Position numbers and translations under genes: made by a program
In this document: piece after piece, positions 1-5,886 of the stretch
Numbering within the stretch: the first letter of the stretch is position 1
How the letters are laid out: the number at the start of each line of letters is the position of its first letter
Origin: JAAYKM01 sp964411235
Lineage (GTDB): Bacteria > Desulfobacterota > Syntrophia > Syntrophales > JAAYKM01
Reading direction: 5' to 3'
Assembly: GCA_964411235.1 (NCBI GenBank)
Contig: CAYPKE010000012.1
Span: forward strand, 1-27,300
DNA length: 27,300 nt
The notes under the pieces: generated by a model
The model's database searches: none
The model's input: the letters and a program-made list of their open reading frames with translations, nothing else
Told to the model about the DNA's origin: nothing

Positions 1-1
1 T

Positions 2-358
2 GCCAAGGCCTGGGGCGAGAAAGTCGGCAAGGAATGTGTCGTCGTCAATGAAGGCCCCGCCTTCGTCGTCAACCGTGTGCTGTGTACCATGATCAACGAG
101 GCGTTCTTCACCTTGGGCGACGGCCTGGCCACGCCGGAAGACATCGACAAGGCCATGATGCTGGGCTGCAACCACCCCATCGGCCCCCTGGCCCTGGCCG
201 ACCTGATCGGCAACGATACGCTGCTCCATATTGTCGAGGGGCTTCACGCGGAACTGGGAGACAAGTATCGCCCGGCGCCGCTGTTGAAAAAACTGGTGCG
301 CGCGGGACGGCTGGGCCGCAAGTCCGGCAAGGGCGTTTACGATTACACGAAGAAATAA
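2..358 (+). CDS. hbd: 3-hydroxyacyl-CoA (3-hydroxybutyryl-CoA) dehydrogenase, C-terminal part
   Basis: The frame is open from the window edge, so only the last 118 codons are present. The product oxidises 3-hydroxyacyl-CoA to 3-oxoacyl-CoA with NAD in β-oxidation. What is seen is the C-terminal all-helical 3HCDH domain: FVVNRVL followed by INEAFF, the segment LGCNHPIGPLALADLIG, and the terminal RLGRKSGKGVYDY that closes proteins of the Hbd/PaaH type. The N-terminal Rossmann domain lies outside the window. A strong terminator follows 40 bases after the stop, so this is the last gene of its transcript. Substrate chain length cannot be told from this part. The family assignment is secure. The hbd symbol is the usual one for short-chain members and is less certain. 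Confidence 0.93.
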   Translation, partial: AKAWGEKVGKECVVVNEGPAFVVNRVLCTMINEAFFTLGDGLATPEDIDKAMMLGCNHPIGPLALADLIGNDTLLHIVEGLHAELGDKYRPAPLLKKLVRAGRLGRKSGKGVYDYTKK

Positions 359-398
359 GGGTTGCCGGGCGTTGCCTGGATAGCTTGTAAAAATAAGG

Positions 399-431
399 AA
401 GGGCGGGTTTTTTTTCGAACCCGCCCTTTTT
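399..431 (+). terminator. Rho-independent terminator after the dehydrogenase gene
   Basis: An 11-base arm AAGGGCGGGTT (399-409) pairs with AACCCGCCCTT (418-428) and is followed by further T residues. The stem is GC-rich, and the position 40 bases after the stop codon at 356-358 fits a terminator for the plus-strand gene. Confidence 0.85.
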
Positions 432-614
432 GCGTGGCTTCTATCCGTTTAACATATCCTTCATTATGGAAGGGGGGGGGAATGTCTTTTTTCTTGTCCC
501 GGACTTGATCCGGGAACCATTCGCAGGGCTTTTCCTTCCGGAAATGGATTCCGGGTCGCGCTGCGCTTGTCCGGAATGACATCTATTATTATATCGTCAA
601 GTAAATATCAAAAA

Positions 615-647
615 TGTCATGCCGAAATCGGAGACTGCCTCGCAATG
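615..647. repeat. Short interspersed repeat unit, copy 1
   Basis: This 33-base unit starts TGTCAT.CCGA and ends TCGCAATG. It resembles 4916-4947, and in both places it sits directly beside a copy of the 83-bp palindromic repeat. The match was made by eye and includes a small gap. Confidence 0.5.
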
Positions 648-729
648 TCATTATGAGCCGCCAGGCGAGGAATCTTGTTCTTTCAACATGTCGTAACAAT
701 TAGATTCTTTACTTCCTTCAGAATGATCA
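646..729. repeat. Intergenic palindromic repeat, copy A (about 84 bp)
   Basis: The ends are roughly complementary: it begins with TGTCATTATGA and ends with TCAGAATGATCA, and GGAATCTT on the left faces AGATTCTT on the right. It aligns along nearly its whole length with copy B at 1706-1788, and at its ends with copy C at 4964-5046. All three are intergenic. Confidence 0.75.
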
Positions 730-788
730 CAAACACAAATTAGGTCTTGTGACAATTCCCTCAAGGCAGGGCTTTTTAATGCCCCGGG

Positions 789-854
789 AATTGAATAGAC
801 CAATATCCGTCACTCCGTCTTTCGAAGGAATGACGGGAATCAAGCTATTCAATT
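789..854. repeat. Nested inverted repeat upstream of the rpe 3' end
   Basis: AATTGAATAG (789-798) is exactly complementary to CTATTCAATT (845-854). Inside it CCGTCA.TCC pairs with GGA.TGACGG, giving a long cruciform-capable structure. The inner arms carry the TGAC/GTCA and GGAAT words that recur in the neighbouring repeats. It lies just beyond the rpe stop (minus strand). No T-run follows it on either strand, so a terminator is not supported. Confidence 0.6.
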
Positions 855-895
855 GCCGAAGCAATAATTCTGACGGCCTCATGCGGCAAGGAGGG

Positions 896-1573
896 TCAGC
901 AGACGATCCCCGGTCCGCTTTGCCTGAGGAGTTCCTTCATCGTGCCGATGGTCTTTTTGTAATCGCCGCTGCCGAAGACCGCCGCCCCGGCGACCAGGAC
1001 ATCGGCCCCCGCGTCGGCCACGGCACGGGCATTGTCCGGGCTGATGCCACCGTCCACCTCCAGAACGGGAGGCTGCGGCAGGGCGTCGATCAGGCGCCGA
1101 AGCCGGGCGATTTTGGACAGGGAGGACGGGATGAAACGCTGTCCCCCGAAGCCGGGATTGACGCTCATGACCAGAACCAGGCCGCATTCGGGCAGAATTT
1201 CCTCCAGGCAGGAGACGGGCGTTGCCGGGTTGAGCGAAACCCCGCAACGGACGCCCCGTTGCCGGATGGCGTCCAGGGTCCGGTGCAGATGTGTCGCCGC
1301 CTCCACGTGGACCGTCAGGATATCGGCGCCGGCATCCATAAACGCTTCGAGATAGCGGTCCGGGTCCGTGATCATCAGGTGGACATCGAAGGGGAGGGCC
1401 GTTGTCTTGCGCAGGGCCTTGACCACGGCGGGGCCGATGGTCAGGTTCGGCACGAAGTGGCCGTCCATGACGTCGATGTGGATCCAGTCCGCCCCGGCTT
1501 CTTCCACGGCCCGGATTTCCTCGGCCAGGCGCCCGAAATCGGCGGACAGGATGGATGGTGCTATTTTCTTCAT
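896..1573 (-). CDS. rpe: Ribulose-phosphate 3-epimerase
   Basis: Interconverts D-ribulose 5-phosphate and D-xylulose 5-phosphate in the pentose phosphate pathway. The 225-residue product has the family's usual length and its TIM-barrel landmarks in order: APSILSADF at the start, HIDVMDGHFVPNLTIG with the metal-binding His and catalytic Asp, DVHLMI, MSVNPGFGGQ, and the phosphate-binding VDGGI followed by VAGAAVFG. The ATG at 1571-1573 has AGGAG six bases upstream. The gene stands alone, flanked on both sides by repeat-bearing intergenic DNA. The long open frame on the opposite strand is a GC-rich shadow. Identification is firm. Confidence 0.97.
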   Translation of the reverse strand: MKKIAPSILSADFGRLAEEIRAVEEAGADWIHIDVMDGHFVPNLTIGPAVVKALRKTTALPFDVHLMITDPDRYLEAFMDAGADILTVHVEAATHLHRTLDAIRQRGVRCGVSLNPATPVSCLEEILPECGLVLVMSVNPGFGGQRFIPSSLSKIARLRRLIDALPQPPVLEVDGGISPDNARAVADAGADVLVAGAAVFGSGDYKKTIGTMKELLRQSGPGIVC

Positions 1574-1956
1574 GAGACTCCTCGTTTCCTTAGCGCTTCG
1601 TCAGGCCGTGCCGTCATGTTACCCTGAAATGACAGGCGAAGACGCTCCCTGCGGATTTGGTCATCATCGAAAATTTGTAATCCCGGTTTGGAGATTTTGA
1701 TGTCATGTCATTCTAAGGCGCCAGCCGAAGAATCTTTTGATTGCAACATGCCGGAATGATCAGATTCTTCACTTCGCTCAGCATGACCTCCGACGGTATA
1801 TTGCAAATTATGACGCAGTTTGCAGGTCCGGGATGCCCGTTTATGGTTTTTCATTTTCTTATGTATCGAAACTGACGACTTTATCAGTTATTTTAATGTG
1901 TTGATTGCAGACACACCGATACACCACAACCGGACCGTCGTCAAGGAGAAAAGCCC
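1574..1956. other. Intergenic region between divergent rpe and waaA, with repeat
   Basis: The 383 bases hold the upstream regions of both genes and one copy of the palindromic repeat (1706-1788). A loose inverted pair, GCTTCGTC and GAAGACGC, lies around 1591-1640. The segment near 1850-1920 is AT-richer and would be the natural place for the waaA promoter, but I see no convincing -35/-10 pair. Confidence 0.5.
1706..1788. repeat. Intergenic palindromic repeat, copy B (about 83 bp)
   Basis: Aligned by eye with copy A: both run TGTCATT, a CGCCAG.CGA core, GAATCTT, a CAACATG block, AGATTCTT, ACTTC, then TCAG.ATGA. The left half (GCCGAAGAATCT) is roughly complementary to the right half (AGATTCTTCACTTCG), so a transcript would fold into a hairpin of about 80 bases. 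Confidence 0.75.
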
Positions 1957-3372
1957 TTGACACGCCAAGGGAAAATGAAGAAGATGCGCGCCATGATGAT
2001 CCTGTACAACGTCATCCTCCTGCTGGCGGCTTTGGTCCTGTTTCCCTGGTTCGCGCTCAAAGCGGCCCTGACGGGCAAGTATCGACGGAGCATCGGCCCG
2101 AAGCTCGGTTTTACCGGGGAAAGCCGCCTCAACGGCCTGGCCGGGCACCCCCGGATCTGGGTCCATGCCGTTTCCGTGGGCGAGGTCACGGCGGCGGCAC
2201 CCATTGTGGCGGCCCTGCGGGAGCGCTACCCGCAGGGATGCCTCGTGCTTTCGACCACGACGGAAACGGGACGCCATATGGCGGAGCGCCTCGTTTCCGG
2301 CGCCTCCGCCCTCTGCTACTATCCCCTGGATTTCCCCTTTGCCGTGAACAAGCTCCTGCGCCTGGTCCGGCCTGACGTGTTCGTGCCCGTGGAGACGGAA
2401 CTCTGGCCGAACTTTCTCCGCGCCTGCGGCCGCTTCGGCGTCAAGGTCGTCCTGGTCAACGGCCGCATTTCCCCCCGTTCCTTTCTCCGTTACCGCCGGA
2501 CCCGCTTTTTCTGGAAACCGCTGCTGGCGAGGGTCGATCAGGCGGGCGTCATTTCCCGGACGGACCGGGACCGCATGGCGGCCATGGGCATGGCTCCGGG
2601 GAAGATTCACATTCAGGGCAACGCCAAGTACGAAGGCCTCGCCGCGACGGTCTCGCCGCGCCTGCAGCAGGAGACCGCCTCGCGGCTCAATTTCGGGGAA
2701 GCGGACAAGGTCTGGGTTGCCGGCAGCACCCACGAGGGGGAGGAGCAGATCGTGCTGGACGTCTATCGCCGCCTGCTGGCTGAGGAGCCCGGCCTGAAGC
2801 TGATCCTGGTTCCCCGGCATATCGAGCGTCGGGACCGCGTGCGCCATTTGATCCGGGAGGCGGGTTTCACGGATGTCATCACCATGAGTGAGATCAACGG
2901 GGGGCGCCACCGCCGGGATGAGCGGATCGTCCTCATCGACGTCATCGGCGAGCTTTTTCGGGCTTACAGCCTGGCCGCCGCCGTCTACTGCGGCGGCTCC
3001 CTGGTGCCGAAGGGAGGGCAGAACATCCTGGAGCCCGCGGCCTGGGGGAAGGTCGTCCTCTACGGTCCCTCCATGGACGATTTCCTGAACGAGAAGGCCC
3101 TCCTCGAAGAGGCCGGGGCGGGGATTCCTGTGACAGGGCAGGAGGACCTCTACGGGAATCTCATCGACCTGCTCAAGGACGACGAAGCGCGAAGCCGTCG
3201 GGGAGACCGGGGCCGGGACACCGTCATTGCGAACATGGGGGCGGCGAAGCGCTACGCGGCCATGATCGGCAGGCATCTCCCAGACGCTCCTCCAGGCGCG
3301 CGAGCAGAACGTCCAGGGTCCCGGGGGAAAGCGCCGAGATCGGGATCGCCTCGAAACGGCGGCAGAGGTTAG
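1957..3372 (+). CDS. waaA: 3-deoxy-D-manno-octulosonic acid (Kdo) transferase
   Basis: Transfers Kdo from CMP-Kdo to the lipid A precursor at the inner membrane. The N-terminus is one hydrophobic anchor (about residues 12-35), followed by the GT-B fold with HAVSVGEVTAA carrying the catalytic Glu (residue 76 from the TTG), VETELWPNF, NGRISPRSF, WVAGSTHEGEEQ, and GGSLVPKGGQNILEPAAWGKVVLYGPSM in CMP-Kdo binding (quoted in part as a family signature). I chose the TTG at 1957 because AAGGAG lies eight bases before it; the ATG at 1975 is the alternative. At 471 residues it is some 35-45 longer than usual. The excess is an Arg/Gly/Pro-rich tail encoded antisense to the conserved end of hflX. Confidence 0.94.
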   Translation: MTRQGKMKKMRAMMILYNVILLLAALVLFPWFALKAALTGKYRRSIGPKLGFTGESRLNGLAGHPRIWVHAVSVGEVTAAAPIVAALRERYPQGCLVLSTTTETGRHMAERLVSGASALCYYPLDFPFAVNKLLRLVRPDVFVPVETELWPNFLRACGRFGVKVVLVNGRISPRSFLRYRRTRFFWKPLLARVDQAGVISRTDRDRMAAMGMAPGKIHIQGNAKYEGLAATVSPRLQQETASRLNFGEADKVWVAGSTHEGEEQIVLDVYRRLLAEEPGLKLILVPRHIERRDRVRHLIREAGFTDVITMSEINGGRHRRDERIVLIDVIGELFRAYSLAAAVYCGGSLVPKGGQNILEPAAWGKVVLYGPSMDDFLNEKALLEEAGAGIPVTGQEDLYGNLIDLLKDDEARSRRGDRGRDTVIANMGAAKRYAAMIGRHLPDAPPGARAERPGSRGKAPRSGSPRNGGRG

Positions 3373-4894
3373 CCAAAACCGTTTTGTCGGGGAAGCGGTC
3401 CTCCTTGTTGAAGATCCGCAGAGTCGGTTTGTTGCGGATGCCGATCTCCCCCAGGATTTTCTCCACCGCCTCGATCTGACGCTCGAAATCCGGGTTGCTC
3501 ACGTCGATGACATGCAGGAGCAGGTCCGCCTCGTGCAGTTCCTCCAGGGTGGACCGGAAGGCGGCGAACAGCTCCGGCGGCAGGTCGCGGATGAAGCCGA
3601 CCGTGTCGGTGATGACCGCCTCCGTATCCCGGGGAAAGCGCAGGCGGGCGCTCTTGGGGTCCAGGGTGGCGAAGAGGCGGTTTTCCACGAAAACCCGGCT
3701 GTGGGTCAGGGTGTTGAGCAGGGTCGACTTCCCGGCATTGGTGTAGCCGACGATGGAGATGACCGGCAACCCGGCCTTGCCGCGTCGGACGCGCCGCTGT
3801 TCCCGGTCCCGCCGGATCTCCTTCAGTTCCCCCTCCAGACGGTGAATCCGTTCCCGGACCCGGCGGCGGTCAACCTCCAGTTTCGTTTCCCCGGGTCCCG
3901 TGCCGCCGATGCCGCCGGCCAGGCGGGAAAGCGACGTGTCCCGGCGGACCAATCGCGGCAGGCGGTACTTCAACTGGGCCAGCTCCACCTGGATTTTTCC
4001 TTCCCGCGTCCTTGCCCGGTGGGCGAAGATGTCGAGGATGACCTGCGTCCGGTCGATGACCCGCAGGTCCGTGAAATCGGTGATCGACCGGATCTGGGCG
4101 GGGCTCAGCTCATGGTCGAACACGAGCAGGTTCGCCCCGATCTGCAGGGCCCGGATGACGATTTCCGAGAGTTTGCCCCGGCCGACGACGTACTTCGGGT
4201 CGGCCTGGGGGCGGTGCTGCAGCACCGTCTCGAACACCTCCACCCCCGAGGTCGCCGCCAGCTCCCGCAGCTCGGCGAGGGAGCCTTCGCTGTCGGCTGC
4301 CGGATCCGTCTCGACACGCACGAGGAGGGCCCGGTCCTTCGCCTCGACCTTCCGGGTCCGCTCCCGGCGGGCGAATTCACCCTCCAGGGCCTGGATGAAG
4401 CCCGGAAAATCGAGCCGGAAGGCCGAGAGGTGCCGGGGGGACAGGATTTCCCAGTAGCGGTTTTCCGTGTTTTCCGGGATGAGATGGGCTGCGTGGATCA
4501 ACCCCGGCAGGCCGTCCGGCTCCGCTTCGACGGCGGCGACCAGGTCCAGACGCAGCAGAGCCAGGTCCGTCAGGTCGTCGTCCGTGAGGCCCTCCCGGCC
4601 AAGGTGGGTATGCACGAGGCGCAGCCCCCGGAAGCGCAGCGAAGAGGAGCGGAAGCCGGAGAGGTCGGGGATGAAGATTTTCCGGGCGTCGCCGACGATG
4701 ACGAAGGCGACGTCGCCCCGGCGGGTCACCAGCAGGCCGATCTGGCGGCCCGTTTCCCGCGAGATCTCCGTCATCCGGCGGGCCAGCTCATGGCCGATCA
4801 CCTGTTCCGGCGGGACACGCCGCCGGTAGAACTGTTCGATCCGGCGCAACTGTTCCGGCTTCAGGCCGGTGATATTTCCATGAATTTTCTGAAT
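3224..4894 (-). CDS. hflX: GTPase HflX
   Basis: A ribosome-associated GTPase that binds 50S subunits and can split or rescue stalled ribosomes. Seen: the N-terminal HflX subdomain (VLQHRPQADPKYVVGRGK, then VFDHELSPAQ), the linker GGIGGTGPGETKLE, and the G domain with GYTNAGKST (G1), a Thr-bearing switch (LFATLDP), DTVGFI (G3) and FNKEDR (G4). The first standard start is the TTG at 4847-4849, but family homology continues upstream (IHGNITGLKPEQLRRIEQFYRRRVP). The best-placed start is an ATT at 4892-4894, six bases after AAGGAG, giving 556 residues. No ATG, GTG or TTG lies between the in-frame stop at 4910-4912 and 4849. The 3' end overlaps waaA by 149 bases. Confidence 0.93.
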   Translation of the reverse strand: MQKIHGNITGLKPEQLRRIEQFYRRRVPPEQVIGHELARRMTEISRETGRQIGLLVTRRGDVAFVIVGDARKIFIPDLSGFRSSSLRFRGLRLVHTHLGREGLTDDDLTDLALLRLDLVAAVEAEPDGLPGLIHAAHLIPENTENRYWEILSPRHLSAFRLDFPGFIQALEGEFARRERTRKVEAKDRALLVRVETDPAADSEGSLAELRELAATSGVEVFETVLQHRPQADPKYVVGRGKLSEIVIRALQIGANLLVFDHELSPAQIRSITDFTDLRVIDRTQVILDIFAHRARTREGKIQVELAQLKYRLPRLVRRDTSLSRLAGGIGGTGPGETKLEVDRRRVRERIHRLEGELKEIRRDREQRRVRRGKAGLPVISIVGYTNAGKSTLLNTLTHSRVFVENRLFATLDPKSARLRFPRDTEAVITDTVGFIRDLPPELFAAFRSTLEELHEADLLLHVIDVSNPDFERQIEAVEKILGEIGIRNKPTLRIFNKEDRFPDKTVLANLCRRFEAIPISALSPGTLDVLLARLEERLGDACRSWPRSASPPPCSQ

Positions 4895-4900
4895 AGGAAT

Positions 4901-4906
4901 CTCCTT
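4901..4906 (-). promoter_or_regulatory. Ribosome binding site that decides the hflX start
   Basis: AAGGAG on the minus strand lies six bases before an in-frame ATT (4892-4894) and about 50 bases before the first conventional start (TTG, 4849). The ATG at 4879-4881 is in another frame and opens only a six-residue frame (MEISPA), closing at a TGA. Confidence 0.6.
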
Positions 4907-4915
4907 TATTCACTT

Positions 4916-4947
4916 TGTCATTCCGACGGAGAGACCGTGTCGCAATG
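4916..4947. repeat. Short interspersed repeat unit, copy 2
   Basis: The unit reads TGTCATTCCGA, then CGGAGAG, then TCGCAATG, matching 615-647. Copy C of the palindromic repeat begins 16 bases later, so the two-unit arrangement seen at 615-729 recurs here. Confidence 0.5.
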
Positions 4948-4963
4948 CGTTATTTGTGTTTTT

Positions 4964-5046
4964 TGTCATTCTGAACGAAGTGAAGAATCTGATAAAGACT
5001 GCTATAAAGAAGATATGGATTCTTCGTCTAAAGACTCAGAATGACA
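4964..5046. repeat. Intergenic palindromic repeat, copy C (83 bp)
   Basis: This copy has the clearest terminal symmetry: TGTCATTCTGA at the left and TCAGAATGACA at the right are exact reverse complements. GAAGAATCT and GGATTCTTC are also paired inside. The central 25 bases differ from copies A and B, so the ends are more conserved than the middle. Confidence 0.75.
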
Positions 5047-5231
5047 TTACGAAACAGGCTCGGAAGCCGGAATCCACTGCCGGGATGTCGCATTTTTCTC
5101 CGGTCACCTTGCCCGGGGAGTCGCTCCCTGCGAATGGATGCCGGGTCGTGGCCCGGCTTGACAGGAAAGTATCCGTAATTGCCGCCGCTGATATAACCCT
5201 ATATTTTTTGAAAGGGAAGCCTCTCAGGGGT

Positions 5232-5459
5232 TTATCGGTTTGACAGAAAATCTTCAACCGTGATGTCCAGGTCTTTGATGATCTGCCTCAGCAGTAAAGG
5301 GGACAGGTCCCGGCCTCGATGACAAGGGACGGTTGTAAAACGGCCGTCCGCATGACGGTACTGCTTGTGTGACCCCTTTTGCCGTATCTCTAGAAAACCC
5401 AGTTTTTCAAGGATGGCGATGACTTCATGCGGCTTCAGAATCGGATTATGAGGCGTCAT
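5232..5459 (-). CDS. hicA: HicA-type mRNA interferase toxin
   Basis: A small toxin of the double-stranded-RNA-binding fold that cleaves mRNA when not held by HicB. The 75-residue product shows the HicA pattern: VIAILEKLGF, then RQKGSHKQYRHADGR with the catalytic His at residue 31, then VPCHRGRDLSPLLLRQIIKDL. Its ATG (5457-5459) overlaps the hicB stop as ATGA, so translation is probably coupled. The length is normal and there is no sign of damage. The gene order is antitoxin first. Assignment is by family pattern; activity is not shown. Confidence 0.9.
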   Translation of the reverse strand: MTPHNPILKPHEVIAILEKLGFLEIRQKGSHKQYRHADGRFTTVPCHRGRDLSPLLLRQIIKDLDITVEDFLSNR

Positions 5460-5668
5460 CCGGCAACCATCACCGTCTGGGTTCCCACGAACTCCGTCTT
5501 CAATTCGGGGGCGCCATCTTCAAGTAGCATTTCGATGACTTCCAGAAGGTTTGCATGTAATTCGTCCAGGGTGACTCCCTGGGAAAAGGCGCCGGGAAAT
5601 CCGGGCACGTAGCCGACATAAAGACCCGTATCCCTGCATTTTTCAACGACCGCCGTGTAGGTTTTCAT
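5456..5668 (-). CDS. hicB: HicB-type antitoxin, short form
   Basis: Partner of HicA. The ATG at 5666-5668 is preceded by GGAG at eight bases; a longer frame starts upstream but lacks a comparable site. The 70-residue product has the HicB/UPF0150 partial RNase-H-like fold: YTAVVEKC.DTGLYVGYVPGFPGA, then GVTLDELHANLLEVIEMLLEDG. The protein ends soon after, so it lacks the C-terminal ribbon-helix-helix or HTH DNA-binding domain of longer HicB proteins. Autoregulation by DNA binding is therefore doubtful. It overlaps hicA by four bases. Confidence 0.88.
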   Translation of the reverse strand: MKTYTAVVEKCRDTGLYVGYVPGFPGAFSQGVTLDELHANLLEVIEMLLEDGAPELKTEFVGTQTVMVAG

Positions 5669-5823
5669 TTTCTGACTCCGCCATAAGATTGTTTTACTTC
5701 CCGATGGCACGTGGGAGGGGCATTCATCATATGTTTATTTGTACTAGAAAACGGTCCATGCGTCGACATTTTTTTGTCTTCCAAAGGCTCTCTGGGCGAT
5801 GGCCGGAGCGCTGGAAAGGGAAT

Positions 5824-5856
5824 AAAAAAGCCCCGGAAGGGGGAACCTTCCGGGGC
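5824..5856 (-). terminator. Rho-independent terminator of the porin gene
   Basis: On the minus strand an 11-base-pair stem (5830-5840 with 5846-5856, GCCCCGGAAGG type) and a five-base loop are followed by six T residues (5824-5829). It lies 30 bases beyond the porin stop. Confidence 0.92.
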
Positions 5857-5886
5857 AGGGGGTACAGGGTATGGGGGAAATGAAGC

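Larger units (their letters stand above)
432..895. other. Intergenic stretch made largely of repeat-like sequence
   Basis: No convincing gene is present between the terminator and the end of rpe. From 495 to about 590 there is a GC-rich segment with internally complementary pieces such as CCGGACTTGATCCGGG and GGATTCCGGGTCGCG. It is followed by a 33-base unit at 615-647, a palindromic repeat at 646-729, and a nested inverted repeat at 789-854. The 537 bases between the flanking genes therefore look like accumulated small interspersed repeats rather than a regulatory region with one obvious purpose. Confidence 0.6.
4895..5231. other. Intergenic region upstream of hflX, mostly repeats
   Basis: No gene is supported. 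The hflX ribosome binding site is followed by a short repeat unit (4916-4947), palindromic repeat copy C (4964-5046), and a GC-rich segment (about 5058-5172) related to 495-590. The latter shares GGAT.CCGGGTCG, and carries CCTGCGAATGG in the orientation opposite to the same word at 495-590. Confidence 0.55.

Noticed and set aside
749..1627. 292-codon open frame on the plus strand opposite rpe
   Set aside because: It lies across the whole of rpe, which has strong family motifs. Its Arg/Gly/Gln-rich translation resembles a GC-rich antisense shadow.
3512..5044. 510-codon frame on the plus strand opposite hflX
   Set aside because: It is the antisense of a motif-complete GTPase and runs into repeat sequence; its composition is not protein-like.
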